Positions 36,860-45,918 of a stretch of DNA of 64,000 nt are shown in pieces. The notes beneath the pieces are model-generated. The model was not told the origin of the DNA. It ran no database searches and worked only from the letters and a program-made list of their open reading frames with translations. Position 1 is the first letter of the stretch, and the number at the start of each line of letters is the position of its first letter. A program made the position numbers and the translations under genes. The stretch comes from Microbacterium sp. SL75 (GTDB lineage: Bacteria > Actinomycetota > Actinomycetes > Actinomycetales > Microbacteriaceae): the NCBI RefSeq assembly GCF_026625865.1, contig NZ_CP113067.1:806001-870000 (forward strand), written 5' to 3'.

Positions 36860-37905
36860 GGGACGCGCTGCAGCCACGCGTCGGTGGCGAACTTGGAGTC
36901 GACGAGAGCCCGGGCCTCGGCGTACTCCTCGTCGCTGATGTGCCCGGTGGTCGCCCCGTACAGAGTCGTGAAGGTCTGGATGAAACGCTCGATGACCTCG
37001 GCGCGGGCAAGGCCCGTCTGGCTGCGCAGCGGGTCGACGCGCTTGGCGGCCGAGACGGTGCCCTTGTCGCTGAGCTTCTCGCGTCCGATGCGCAGCACCT
37101 CGGTGAGCACCTGGCCGTCCATGTCGTAGCTGAGGGTCGCGTGGTGCAGGACTCCGCCGTTGGCGAGGCGCTTCTGCGCGGCCCCGCCGATCTTGCCGTG
37201 GGGGCCGGCGATGTCGTTGAGCGGCTGGTACACCGCGTCGATGCCGAGCGAGCGCAGCGCTTGGAGCACCCAGTCGTCGAGGAACGCGTACGAGTCGGCG
37301 AAGGTCATGCCCGCGACGAGGGATGCCGGCACGTACAGCGAGTAGGTCACGATCGAGTTCGCCGCCATCATCATGGCGCCGCCGCCCGAGATGCGGCGCA
37401 CGACGTCGAAGCCGTGCTTCTCGGCGCCCGCCGGGTCGACCTCGTTGCGCAGCGACTGGAACGAGCCGATGACGACGGCGCTCTCATCCCACTCCCACAG
37501 GCGCAGCGTGGGCTTTCGCAGCCCCGCGCCCACGCGGGTGGTGAGCACCTCGTCGAGGGCGAGGTTCATGCGGGGCGAGACGGGGGCGTCGTGGACGACC
37601 TCCCACTCGAAGTCCGCCCAGCCGGGGGCGGTGACGAGCGCGCGGCGGATCGCGGTCGCCACCGATTCGGGGGTGAAGCCCAGGAGCTGCGCCCCCTCGG
37701 GGAGGGCCGCGCGGATGGCCGCGGCGATGGTAGGGACGTCGGATTCCACCGGAAGACCGTTGACGGCCGCGTCGATGTCGTCGAGAGCGTCGTCGGGCTC
37801 GAGGAAGAAGTCGCCCGCGAGGTGGAAGCCGTGGATCCGCCCCTCGCGCTCTTCGAGGTCGACGACGACCAGCTTCCCGCCGGGGACCTTGTACTCGCCG
37901 TGCAT
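36856..37905 (-). CDS. lplA: lipoate-protein ligase A, with fused accessory domain
   Basis: A 349-residue enzyme attaching lipoate to E2 and GcvH lysines. The catalytic domain (from about 95) contains MNLALDEVLTTRVG, VRRISGGGAMMMAANSIVTYSLYVP (the lipoate/AMP binding RRxxGGG motif) and KIGGAAQKR. The first ~90 residues (MHGEYKVPGGKLVVVDLEEREG, then FFLEPDD) correspond to the small accessory/C-terminal LplA domain, here placed at the N-terminus. The ATG at 37905 has TAGGCT six bases upstream. Co-transcribed with the methyltransferase through a 4-base overlap. Confidence 0.9.
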   Translation of the reverse strand: MHGEYKVPGGKLVVVDLEEREGRIHGFHLAGDFFLEPDDALDDIDAAVNGLPVESDVPTIAAAIRAALPEGAQLLGFTPESVATAIRRALVTAPGWADFEWEVVHDAPVSPRMNLALDEVLTTRVGAGLRKPTLRLWEWDESAVVIGSFQSLRNEVDPAGAEKHGFDVVRRISGGGAMMMAANSIVTYSLYVPASLVAGMTFADSYAFLDDWVLQALRSLGIDAVYQPLNDIAGPHGKIGGAAQKRLANGGVLHHATLSYDMDGQVLTEVLRIGREKLSDKGTVSAAKRVDPLRSQTGLARAEVIERFIQTFTTLYGATTGHISDEEYAEARALVDSKFATDAWLQRVP

Positions 37906-37911
37906 GACTCC

Positions 37912-37917
37912 AGCCTA
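37912..37917 (-). promoter_or_regulatory. −10 box of leaderless lplA promoter
   Basis: TAGGCT, six bases (GGAGTC), ATG at 37905. Confidence 0.6.
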
Positions 37918-38010
37918 CGGCGGTGCGACCGCGCGCGCGGCGGACCGGGACCGCGGGGAACGCGAGACGGCATCCCGCCGACGAGACGGTGTCGACTCGA
38001 CGCCGACATG

Positions 38011-40164
38011 TCAGCGGGATGCGGTCTCGAGGGTCGGAAGCGGCGCGGGCGGGGCGGGGACGGCCGGTCGCGTACCCGGCCACCAGTTGGCGCGCCCGAG
38101 GAGCGTCATCACGGCGGGCAGCAACAGCCCGCGCACGACGGTGACGTCGAGGACGACGGCCACGATCATCCCGACCCCGATCTCTTTCATCGCGACCAGC
38201 TCGCCGAACGCGAAGCCGAGGAAGACGAGACAGATCGCCGCGGCGGCCAGCGTCACCACCGGACCCGTGCGCGTGATGCCGTGGCGAACGGCCTCGGCGT
38301 TGGCGGAGCGCGGGTCGACAAAAAGATCGCGTGAGCGCCAGCGTTCGGTGATGCGGGCCAGCAGGAACACCTCGTAGTCCATGGTCAACCCGAAGGCCAG
38401 GAGCCCGATGAGCAGGGGCGTGGTCACATCGAGCGCGCCCCTCGGCTCGAACCCGAGCAAGGGCGCGCCCCACCCCCACCCGAAGATCGCGGTGAGCACT
38501 CCCAGCGTCGAGGCCACGGTGAGGCCCGCCAGCACGAGGGACTTCACCGGAACGACGACCGAGCGGGTGAGGGCGAACAGCAGCGCGAAGCTCGCGGCGG
38601 CGACGATCGCGAGCGCCCACGGCAGGCGCGAGGCCAGGTGATCACGTGTGTCGATGAGGAAGGCGGCGGGCCCCGTGACCTCGAGGGGGACCGGGGAGTC
38701 GAGCTCGCGCACCGCCTCGACCAGGCTCTGCGCCGCCGGCCCCGTCGCGCTGTCGCCCGTCGGGGTGAAGGCGACCGCGGTGACCTCGGGCGGCAGCTGC
38801 TGCACCACGTCGGCGTCGGCGACCTCGGGCAGGGCGGCGATCCGATCGAGGACGCCGGTGACGGCGGCATCCTGGATCGATCCGTCGAGCACGACCGTGA
38901 CGGGCTCGATCCCGATCCCGGTGAAGCCGGTCGTCGTCGCCTCGTACGCCCGTCGCTCCTCGGCGTCCGCGGGAAGGGACCGGATGTCGGAGTCGTCGAG
39001 GGCGAGGGATGCCACGGGGGCGGCGAGCAGCATCAGCAGGGCCGCGGCGGCGACGGCGACGAGGCCCGGGCGCCGTTGCGCGAGGCGCGTGGAACGGGCG
39101 AGCACCCCCTCGCGCGCGGCGCGACCGGCCCAGGGGCGTGCCCAGGTGCGCGCTCCGGCGGAAGGGAGGGCGCGGTGCAGGAGCGAGAGCGTGGCGGGGA
39201 CGAGGGTGAGACCCGCGAGGGTCGCCACGACCACGACCACGGCCCCACCCAGCGCCATGCCCGACAGCAACGGGTCGCCGAGCACCAGGATGCCCAGAAG
39301 GGCCACCGTCACGGCGAGACCCGACACGAGCACCGCCCGACCGGCGCCCGAGACGGTACGGGCGATCAGGTCGTCGAGGGGGACGGCGGGGTCGGCCGCA
39401 CGCTCCTCGCGCAGGCGCAGCACCACCAGCAGGCTGTAGTCGACCGCGAGACCGAGGCCGAGGATCGTGACGACGTTGACCGCGAACTCGTTGACGTCGA
39501 CGACGCGGGCGAGAAGGCCCAGGATCGCGAGGGTCGGTGCGATCGCCGCGAGGGCGGCGACCACGGGGACGAGCGCGATGCGCAACGACCCGAGCGCGAC
39601 GGTGAGCAACACGACGAGGACGAGGATCGCGACGCTCTCGCCGAGGGCCGCGTCGGCGGTGGCGCGGTCGACGAAGGCCTCTTCGGCCAGGAGGGGGCCG
39701 CCGACGAGCACCTCGGGGGCGGCGATCCCCTTCAGCAGGTCGGAGACAGCGGATGCCGTGGCGACGGCCTCGTCGCCGGTGAGGCCCCGCGCGAGTTCGA
39801 CGACGACCAGCGACGAACGCCCGTCGTCGCCGATCGCCCCGCCGGCCGTGTAGGCGTCGGTGGCCTCGGCCACCCCGGGCACGGCGCGGATCGACGACAT
39901 CACCGCGGTCGCGCTGTCGCGCAGCGTCGGGGAGAAGAAGTCCGCACCGCGGACGACGGCGGTGACGATCTCGCCCTCGGGATCGAGGGCGTCGAGGCGC
40001 TCGCTCGCGCGCAGCGACTCGCTGCCGGCGGGGGCGTCGGCGACCGAGACGGTGCGGTCGAAGACGTCACCCGCGAGGGCGCCGCCGACGACCACGAGCA
40101 GGGCCCACGCGAGAAGGACGATCAGGCGATGCCGGCTGACGCGGCGGCCGAGGGAGGAGAGCAT
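38011..40164 (-). CDS. MMPL-family RND transporter
   Basis: A 717-residue inner-membrane exporter with 12 predicted helices in two repeats. It starts with a membrane helix (LIVLLAWALLVVVGGALAG), has a large extracytoplasmic loop, then the first MMPL helix bundle (VNEFAVNVVTILGLGLAVDYSLLVVLRLREE), a second loop, and the second bundle ending GFGLTMDYEVFLLARITERW and VKSLVLAGLTVASTLGVLTA. The GLxxDYxxF/L motifs carry the proton-relay aspartates. Mycobacterial relatives export lipids; here the cargo is unknown. ATG 40164; downstream of the large secreted protein gene but separated from it by a terminator-like hairpin. Confidence 0.92.
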   Translation of the reverse strand: MLSSLGRRVSRHRLIVLLAWALLVVVGGALAGDVFDRTVSVADAPAGSESLRASERLDALDPEGEIVTAVVRGADFFSPTLRDSATAVMSSIRAVPGVAEATDAYTAGGAIGDDGRSSLVVVELARGLTGDEAVATASAVSDLLKGIAAPEVLVGGPLLAEEAFVDRATADAALGESVAILVLVVLLTVALGSLRIALVPVVAALAAIAPTLAILGLLARVVDVNEFAVNVVTILGLGLAVDYSLLVVLRLREERAADPAVPLDDLIARTVSGAGRAVLVSGLAVTVALLGILVLGDPLLSGMALGGAVVVVVATLAGLTLVPATLSLLHRALPSAGARTWARPWAGRAAREGVLARSTRLAQRRPGLVAVAAAALLMLLAAPVASLALDDSDIRSLPADAEERRAYEATTTGFTGIGIEPVTVVLDGSIQDAAVTGVLDRIAALPEVADADVVQQLPPEVTAVAFTPTGDSATGPAAQSLVEAVRELDSPVPLEVTGPAAFLIDTRDHLASRLPWALAIVAAASFALLFALTRSVVVPVKSLVLAGLTVASTLGVLTAIFGWGWGAPLLGFEPRGALDVTTPLLIGLLAFGLTMDYEVFLLARITERWRSRDLFVDPRSANAEAVRHGITRTGPVVTLAAAAICLVFLGFAFGELVAMKEIGVGMIVAVVLDVTVVRGLLLPAVMTLLGRANWWPGTRPAVPAPPAPLPTLETASR

Positions 40165-40186
40165 GGGGACCTCTGGGACAGGGGGA

Positions 40187-40226
40187 GCGCCCTCGGCGAC
40201 GGACGCGAGTCCGCCACCGAGGGCGC
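40187..40226 (-). terminator. terminator after the large secreted protein gene
   Basis: Perfect 10-bp arms GCGCCCTCGG (40187-40196) and CCGAGGGCGC (40217-40226) with an inner GGAC/GTCC pair, directly past the stop at 40237. Confidence 0.65.
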
Positions 40227-40236
40227 CGGGGGGGGA

Positions 40237-43200
40237 TCAGCCGCAGCTCTTGGCCGCGTACGAGGCCGTGGCCTCGCCGGTGCGACCGTCGCCGGTCGCG
40301 GACACCGTCGCTTCACCGGCGGGGACCGACACGGCACGGGTGGTGAAGGTGTGGAACACCGTCTTCCCGGGCTGGACGGCGGGGATGACCCGTTCGCCCC
40401 ACGCCGTCTCGAGGGTCACGTCGACCGGCAGCGTGTCGGTGTTGGTGGCGCGCACCGTCAGCGTCGCCTTCTTCGCCATGCAACGGACTTCGGCCGAGGC
40501 CGTCACCGCGAGAGGTGCCGGCTCGTCGATCTCCATGACACGGACGTTGCGGTACGACACCGCTTCGCCGCCGCCGTGGTTCTGCAGGCCGATGAAGCCC
40601 TGCGACAGGTCGCGCGCGGGATCGGTGCTGGTGAAATCGTTCACCAGCGTGCCGTTGAGGAAGATCTTGATGCTCTGCCCCTTCACGACGATCTCGTACG
40701 CGTTCCACGACCCGACCGGCTTGAGCGAAGCCTCGACCGCCGCGGCATCCGCACCCTGGAAGGTGTAGATCGCACCGGTGGTGCGGTCGGCGGCGTCGGA
40801 GGCGTCGATCTGGATCTCGTAGCCCTGGTTCACCGCGATCCAGGGGTCGTTCTGCGGGTCGGGGAAGCCGACGAAGACGCCACCGTTGTGGTCGGCGATG
40901 AGCTTCCAGTCCAGCTTGAGGCTGTACTCGTTCAGCTCCTGCGCCTTGTGCCAGAGCAGCCCCATGCCGCCCTCGCCGCGGATGCTGCAGTCGTTCTGAC
41001 GACCGAAGCCCCCGGGGCCCGCCATGCGCCAACCGGCGTTCAGGCTCTCGAGCGTGCCGTCGAACAGCGAGCGGTACCCGTCCTCGACCTGCGCCGGAGC
41101 GCAGATGTCGGCGGTGCCGATCGACAGGACGTCGACGTTGATGTTGCCCTTGTTGCCCGAGTCGTACTTCAGCGCGATCGTGTTCGTCCCGGCGACCAAC
41201 GGCATGTCCCGCGTGATCGTGGCCCAGGTCTTCCAGTCACCCGTGGAGGGGAAGTCCCACCGGCCGAGATTCTGCCCGTTGACGTAGAGGTTCACGTCCT
41301 TGGAACCGGGGGCCGGGTTGGGGCCGTTGGAGTAGCGCACGTTGACCGGGACGGTGCCCGCGTCCTCGGCGTTCACCGTGAACTCGAACGCGGAACCGGC
41401 CTGCCACATGCCGCCGGCGAAACCGGCGCCCGAGTAGCCGCTGTGCTCGGCGTCGAACTTGGCGCCGCCGATGAGGCGGGCCTCCTCGGCCTCGTACCAT
41501 CCCTGGTCGGCCGGCGAGACGTAGCCCGGCAGCGAGTTGAGCGTGTACCAGGCCTCGGTGCTCCACAGCTTGTCACCGCTGGCTGCGGCGAAGGGCTGCG
41601 GCGAGCGCAGGTGCACCACGCGCCCCTGCTTGAGGCCGTCGAACGCGACCGTGACCGTCTTGCGGTCGGCGGATGCCGTGGCGCTGGTCAGCGAGAGGAT
41701 CTCCTCGTCGATCTTGGGACCGCCGTAGGTGGAGGTCGGCAGGTAGCGCCACTGCTCGGCGCGGTACGCCGAGGCGAGGTTCGCCACCGTCTCGTCGGAC
41801 AGGGGCTGGGTGTACTCGATCTCGAACCCACCCTCGACGACCTTCATCGATTTCATGTCGAAGGTGTCCTGCGTGGAGTTCGGGACGAGCTTCTGCAGAC
41901 CGTAGGTGAGCTTGCCCGCCTCGCCCCAGTTGCCGCCCTCACCCGTGCCGCCGATGTAGAGCGATTTGTCGGGACCCTCGATGACGCGGTTCACGCCGAC
42001 CTCGAAGCCCGCGGAGTGGCGGAAGACCGCTCCCTGGAACTCGCCGTCGACCTTCTCGAGGAAGGCGCGCTGCAGGCCGCCGTAGGTGACGTCGCCGAAC
42101 ATCATCTGGCCGGCGAAGGGGCCGTCCTTCAGCATGATGGGCGTGCTCGGGGAGTTGCCGATCTCGTTCTGCGGGATCCACACCACCGGCGGGGTCACCG
42201 GGTTGGCGTCGAAGGGACCGGCGGGATTTGTGTAGTGGTTGAAGAAACGGTCCTGCTTGATGTTGACGAGCTTGTTCGCCGGCAGCCAGGCACCCTGGTT
42301 GTCCATCGCGAAGAGCTCGTTCTCGGGACCGAAGGCGACGCCGTTGGGTGTGCGCAGACCCCCGGCCACGTAGCTGATCGCTCCGGTGGCGCGGTCGATC
42401 TTCACGGAGGTGCCGCGGTTCTTCGCGGGCTGCGGGTTGGTCGTGGCTCCGCCGTTGTCGATCGCGACGGAGAGGTTGACGTAGAAGTTGTCCTCGTCGT
42501 GGATCAGGCCGAAGGCGAACTCGTGGAAGTTGTTGCCCGAGGGGTACTCCGCGACCTTGCGCTTCGTCTCGTACGAGCCGTCGCCGTTCGTGTCGCTGAG
42601 CTCTGTGAGCTGGTAGCGCTCCGAGACGTAGATCTTGTCGTCGATGACGTCGATGCCCATGGGGTTGAGCAGACCGCCGGCCGCCTCGACGACGGTGACG
42701 TCCTCGGGGCCGTCGGCCGCCTGGGCGCCCTTGAGCACGAAGACCTTGCCGGGGGTGGAGGTGTCCCAGCCACCGGAGTTGACCGAGCCGGTGGTCAGCA
42801 CCGCGAGGTCGCCGTTGCCGAGGAAGGCCAGCCCCGAGACCTTGGGGGTGAAGCCCTCGGGGCGCAGGTTCACCAGCGTGTAGTCGGGATTCACGGCATC
42901 CAGGCGCAGACCGTCTCCGGCGGAGTCGGTGCTGCCCTCGCAGTACTTCGTCCCGGGGGCGGTGACGCGCACGACGCCCGCCTCGGTGCTGAGGACGTCG
43001 TTCGGGATGACGGTGAAGCTCGACGAGCCCGGCGTCTTCCACTCGACCGTGAGCTGCTGACCGTTGGTGGCCTCGAACATCTCGACGAAGAGGTCGTGGA
43101 CGCCCACGTCGAGCGTGACGGTGCCCTCGACCGATTCCGCTCCGTGGAGGCCGTCGTTGTCGATCAGCTGCGTGCCGTCGAGAGTGAGGCGCGAACCGTC

Positions 43201-43587
43201 GTCGCTCGTCAGACGGAAGGCGTACGAGCCGGGGGTGCTGACGGTGAGGTTGGCCAGGGCGTGCGTGATGAAGTTGTCACCCGCACCGAACTGCTCGTCG
43301 GTGCTCCAGTCGATCGTCGACATGAGCTTGTCGACGTTGGGGGTCTGTCCCGATTTGAGCGTGCAGAGCTCGGTGAGGGGCGGGGTGGAGTAGGTGCGAA
43401 GCGTCACACCCGGTTCTTGCTTGGGCAGGTCCGCCGGGGTGTTGACGGCGGGGGCGACGGCGGCACCGGCGGGCAGGATCGCTCCTGTGGCCACGAGTGC
43501 TCCGCCCAGGAGACCGGCCACGAGGGTTCTCGCGACGCGGGTGCTGCGCCGGCGGGGGCCGGACAAGACAGCGGGTACGGGCATCAT
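40237..43587 (-). CDS. large secreted protein: PA14 + sorbosone-dehydrogenase-like propeller + CBM + DUF1080
   Basis: An 1116-residue exported protein. Signal peptide to about residue 43; PA14-like domain about 65-180 (SYAFRLTSDDGSRLTLDGTQ, VEMFEATNGQQLTVEWKTPG); a beta-propeller of the PQQ glucose/sorbosone dehydrogenase type about 210-690 (GLAFLGNGDLAVLTTG, FAFGLIHDEDNFYVNLSVAI, KIDRATGAISYVAGGLRTPN); a CBM6/35-like module about 700-830 (GWYEAEEARLIGGAKFDAEH); and a DUF1080 (3-keto-disaccharide hydrolase) jelly roll about 840-1030 (YRSLFDGTLESL, GGVFVGFPDPQNDPWIAVNQGYEIQID). No wall anchor. GGAGCA precedes tandem ATGs at 43587 and 43584; the second has better spacing. Likely acts outside on oxidised glycosides; inference only. 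Confidence 0.85.
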   Translation of the reverse strand: MMPVPAVLSGPRRRSTRVARTLVAGLLGGALVATGAILPAGAAVAPAVNTPADLPKQEPGVTLRTYSTPPLTELCTLKSGQTPNVDKLMSTIDWSTDEQFGAGDNFITHALANLTVSTPGSYAFRLTSDDGSRLTLDGTQLIDNDGLHGAESVEGTVTLDVGVHDLFVEMFEATNGQQLTVEWKTPGSSSFTVIPNDVLSTEAGVVRVTAPGTKYCEGSTDSAGDGLRLDAVNPDYTLVNLRPEGFTPKVSGLAFLGNGDLAVLTTGSVNSGGWDTSTPGKVFVLKGAQAADGPEDVTVVEAAGGLLNPMGIDVIDDKIYVSERYQLTELSDTNGDGSYETKRKVAEYPSGNNFHEFAFGLIHDEDNFYVNLSVAIDNGGATTNPQPAKNRGTSVKIDRATGAISYVAGGLRTPNGVAFGPENELFAMDNQGAWLPANKLVNIKQDRFFNHYTNPAGPFDANPVTPPVVWIPQNEIGNSPSTPIMLKDGPFAGQMMFGDVTYGGLQRAFLEKVDGEFQGAVFRHSAGFEVGVNRVIEGPDKSLYIGGTGEGGNWGEAGKLTYGLQKLVPNSTQDTFDMKSMKVVEGGFEIEYTQPLSDETVANLASAYRAEQWRYLPTSTYGGPKIDEEILSLTSATASADRKTVTVAFDGLKQGRVVHLRSPQPFAAASGDKLWSTEAWYTLNSLPGYVSPADQGWYEAEEARLIGGAKFDAEHSGYSGAGFAGGMWQAGSAFEFTVNAEDAGTVPVNVRYSNGPNPAPGSKDVNLYVNGQNLGRWDFPSTGDWKTWATITRDMPLVAGTNTIALKYDSGNKGNINVDVLSIGTADICAPAQVEDGYRSLFDGTLESLNAGWRMAGPGGFGRQNDCSIRGEGGMGLLWHKAQELNEYSLKLDWKLIADHNGGVFVGFPDPQNDPWIAVNQGYEIQIDASDAADRTTGAIYTFQGADAAAVEASLKPVGSWNAYEIVVKGQSIKIFLNGTLVNDFTSTDPARDLSQGFIGLQNHGGGEAVSYRNVRVMEIDEPAPLAVTASAEVRCMAKKATLTVRATNTDTLPVDVTLETAWGERVIPAVQPGKTVFHTFTTRAVSVPAGEATVSATGDGRTGEATASYAAKSCG

Positions 43588-44036
43588 TGCTCCTTCGGAT
43601 CAGCGGCGGGGACGGCGTCGACCGCTCGGATCGCACAGGTCGCCCTCGACCGTGGTCACTGTAGAAGTCTTTTGCCGGTACGTCTACAAAACTTGACTAA
43701 ATACCGTTAAGAACTGCTGAAATTGTCCCTCGCAGTCCCGCTCACGGAAGGGCTCCTGCCCACCGCGGCCCTGGTTTGCCCCGGAAAAGCGCCTCCCCTA
43801 GAGCTTCCGAACGCCAGTCATCTTTTGCTTGACGCCGCGCGTAAGCCGCACTACTGTCACAACGAACCCGCAGAACCGACCCGTGACAGCGCCGCCACGA
43901 GGCTCCCCGGAGTCCGCCGCGCCCGCCCGAAACGACGGCCCCCTCGTTCAGCGACCGGCGGGACGCCGGTCGTCCCGACCACCCGCCGGCGCCCGCCGAC
44001 GACTCCACCGCCTCGCGGTGGAAGAACGGAGCACCC
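43588..44036. other. 449-base regulatory gap between divergent envelope genes
   Basis: Divergent promoter region, AT-richer than its surroundings (43650-43720 and 43810-43860). It contains an inverted TGTAGA/TCTACA pair (43660-43665 and 43683-43688) upstream of the large secreted gene, and the sigma-70-like promoter of the WxL operon at 43829. No coding sequence is evident in 43858-44036, so the WxL operon has a 5' leader of about 175 bases. Confidence 0.6.
43822..43857 (+). promoter_or_regulatory. promoter of WxL operon 1 with CTTTTG box
   Basis: −35 TTGACG (43829-43834), 17 bases, −10 TACTGT (43852-43857). One base upstream of the −35 is CTTTTG, the same arrangement as at 48265-48277. Confidence 0.7.
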
Positions 44037-44645
44037 ATGTCCCCCACCTCGCGTCGCGGCCTGACGGCCCGCATCGGAGTCGCCGCTCTCGGCGTCGGCA
44101 TCCTGGCAGCCGCGGGCGGCGGCAGCGCCTTCGCCGCCGATGAGGACACCGTCGACGTGCAGGTCGAGATCGCCCCCGCGGCCGAGCCCGGCGTCCTGGC
44201 CCTGACCGTCGCCGACGATGCCACCACCCTCACCGAGGGAGAGGCGTCGGGCACCGACCGCACCTTCACGGGCACGCTGCCGACGGTCACCGTCACCGAC
44301 ACCCGCCTTCCCGAGAATGTCGACCCGGAGGCGTACTGGTACGTCATGGGCGCCATCAGCGACTTCGCCGGCGACGCCGGCCAGCCCGCGATCTCGTCGG
44401 CCGACAGCTTCGGCTGGTATCCCACCATTGTCGCGGGCGACTCCGCGCTCGTCGCACCCGGCGACCCCGTCGACCCGGGCATCGGCGGCTTCGTCGACGC
44501 CGAACTGCTCGCCAACGCCGACAACTCCGCCGCCGCCGCGGGTGGGGCGTACTCGGCCTCCGCCGGCCTCGTGCTGCAGACGCCGGCGACCGTCGCGCCC
44601 GGCGCCTACTCGGCGACCATCACGCTGACCCTGCTCGAGGGGTGA
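44037..44645 (+). CDS. secreted WxL-domain surface protein
   Basis: A 202-residue exported protein: signal peptide to about residue 34 (ending GSAFA), then a beta-rich WxL-like domain. The two tryptophan sites typical of the domain appear as YWYVMGAISDFAGDAG and FGWYPTIV, and the end (GAYSASAGLVLQTPATVAPG then TITLTLLEG) is the usual WxL closing strand. In Firmicutes WxL domains bind cell wall and pair with DUF916/WxLIP proteins; exactly such a protein follows, overlapping by four bases. Start ATG 44037 with GAGCACCC upstream, a weak site. Confidence 0.75.
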   Translation: MSPTSRRGLTARIGVAALGVGILAAAGGGSAFAADEDTVDVQVEIAPAAEPGVLALTVADDATTLTEGEASGTDRTFTGTLPTVTVTDTRLPENVDPEAYWYVMGAISDFAGDAGQPAISSADSFGWYPTIVAGDSALVAPGDPVDPGIGGFVDAELLANADNSAAAAGGAYSASAGLVLQTPATVAPGAYSATITLTLLEG

Positions 44646-45661
44646 GCGCCGCGATGAGGGCGGCGCTCTCACGCGGAGGGTCCGCCACGGTGGCCGGGCT
44701 CATCGTGGCCGCGGCCGCGATCGCCGCGGCCCCTCCCGTCCTGGCGGACGACACCGCCGGCTCGGTCACCTGGTCGGTCACCCCGGCCTCGGCCGAGGGA
44801 GCGGACGGTCGACGGGTCATGCAGGTCGAGATCGATCCGGGCCAGCGCGTCACCGAGCATCTCGCCGTGAAGAACTTCAGCGAGAGCGAGGCGACCTTCG
44901 CCCTCGACGCGGCGGACGGCTACTACACCGAGACCGGGCGCTTCACGATGCTCCCGGCCGATCGCACCTCGGTCGATGCGGGCACCTGGATCACGATCGA
45001 ACCGTCGGTCACGCTCGCTCCCCGCGAGACGCGCGTCGTCTCGTTCGAGATCGTCGTGCCACCGAACGCCACCCCGGGCGATCACGCGGCCGGGGTCTCG
45101 GCATCCGTTCGCTCCACCTCCGCGGGAGCGGACGGCACGAAAGTGGGAGTGGACAGCCGCGTCGGCTTCCGCGTCTCGACCCGTGTGACGGGCGAGCTCG
45201 CCCCCGCGGTGGGCGTCGGCGAGGTCCGCGCGGAATACACGCCGTCGTGGAACCTTTTCGCGCCGGGGTCGATCACCTACGCGTACACGGCGGAGAACAC
45301 CGGGAACACCGCTCTCGCCGTGGCCGACGCGGTGGAGTCGACGACGACGGAACGCGGTGTGCTGCTGCCCGGCGAATCGCGGGACGTGCGAACCGAGCCC
45401 CAGCCCGCGTGGCCGCTCTTCCTGCTGACGAAGGACGTGACGGTGGATGCCGCGGTGCCCGACTCGATGCTCGCCGCGACGCCCGTGACGCAGAGCGTCA
45501 CCGTCTGGGCGGTGCCGTGGCTGCACCTCGCCGCCGCGGTCGGGCTCGCCCTCATCGTCGCAGCCGCCGCGTCCGGGCGTCGCCGTTCCCGCCGGCGCCT
45601 CGACGACCTCGTGGCGCGCGCCCGTGAAGAGGGTCGGCGCGAGGCGGTGGAGGTCTCATGA
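44642..45661 (+). CDS. DUF916/WxL-interacting-type membrane protein
   Basis: A 339-residue protein: signal peptide to about 35, an Ig-like DUF916 domain (SVTWSVTPASAEGADGRR, HLAVKNFSESEATFALDAAD, SFEIVVPPNATPGDHAAGV), a second beta domain (SITYAYTAENTGNTALAVAD), one transmembrane helix (about 295-315, WLHLAAAVGLALIVAAAAS) and a charged cytoplasmic tail. This is the layout of WxL-interacting proteins that hold WxL proteins at the surface. GTG start inside the stop of the WxL gene, and its own stop overlaps the LPxTG gene, so three proteins are made as a unit. Confidence 0.8.
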   Translation: MSAAMRAALSRGGSATVAGLIVAAAAIAAAPPVLADDTAGSVTWSVTPASAEGADGRRVMQVEIDPGQRVTEHLAVKNFSESEATFALDAADGYYTETGRFTMLPADRTSVDAGTWITIEPSVTLAPRETRVVSFEIVVPPNATPGDHAAGVSASVRSTSAGADGTKVGVDSRVGFRVSTRVTGELAPAVGVGEVRAEYTPSWNLFAPGSITYAYTAENTGNTALAVADAVESTTTERGVLLPGESRDVRTEPQPAWPLFLLTKDVTVDAAVPDSMLAATPVTQSVTVWAVPWLHLAAAVGLALIVAAAASGRRRSRRRLDDLVARAREEGRREAVEVS

Positions 45662-45918
45662 GCGACACGCTCTTGTTCCCCGCGGCCGTCGCCGACGACG
45701 GCGTCGGCATCACCGTCGAGATCACCCCCCTGCCGAGCGCCACCTGCACGGTCGACTGCTCCCCACCGCCCGGCGCGGGTCCCGGATCCCCCGGGGGCGG
45801 CCTGCCCCTGACCGGTGGCGAGATCGCGTCGATCCTCCTCGCGGTCGCACTGGTCGGAGCGGGTCTCACGGCGACGGCGTGGGCGCGGTGGCGTCGACCG
45901 AGACCCGAGCAGAACTGA
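45658..45918 (+). CDS. small LPxTG protein without signal peptide
   Basis: An 86-residue protein ending in a complete sorting signal: LPLTGG at residues 50-55, a hydrophobic helix (IASILLAVALVGAGLTATAW) and RWRRPRPEQ. The first 30 residues (ITVEITPLPSATCTVDC) are short, with two cysteines, and contain no export signal; an in-frame stop at 45625 rules out an upstream extension. It may be inserted through its C-terminal helix alone. Third gene of WxL operon 1 (ATGA overlap). Its 3' end overlaps the convergent EamA gene by 53 bases. Confidence 0.7.
   Translation: MSDTLLFPAAVADDGVGITVEITPLPSATCTVDCSPPPGAGPGSPGGGLPLTGGEIASILLAVALVGAGLTATAWARWRRPRPEQN

Noticed and set aside
38638..43710. A 1690-residue plus-strand reading frame
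   Set aside because: Antisense to the MMPL transporter and the large secreted protein, both of which have clear domains and signals.
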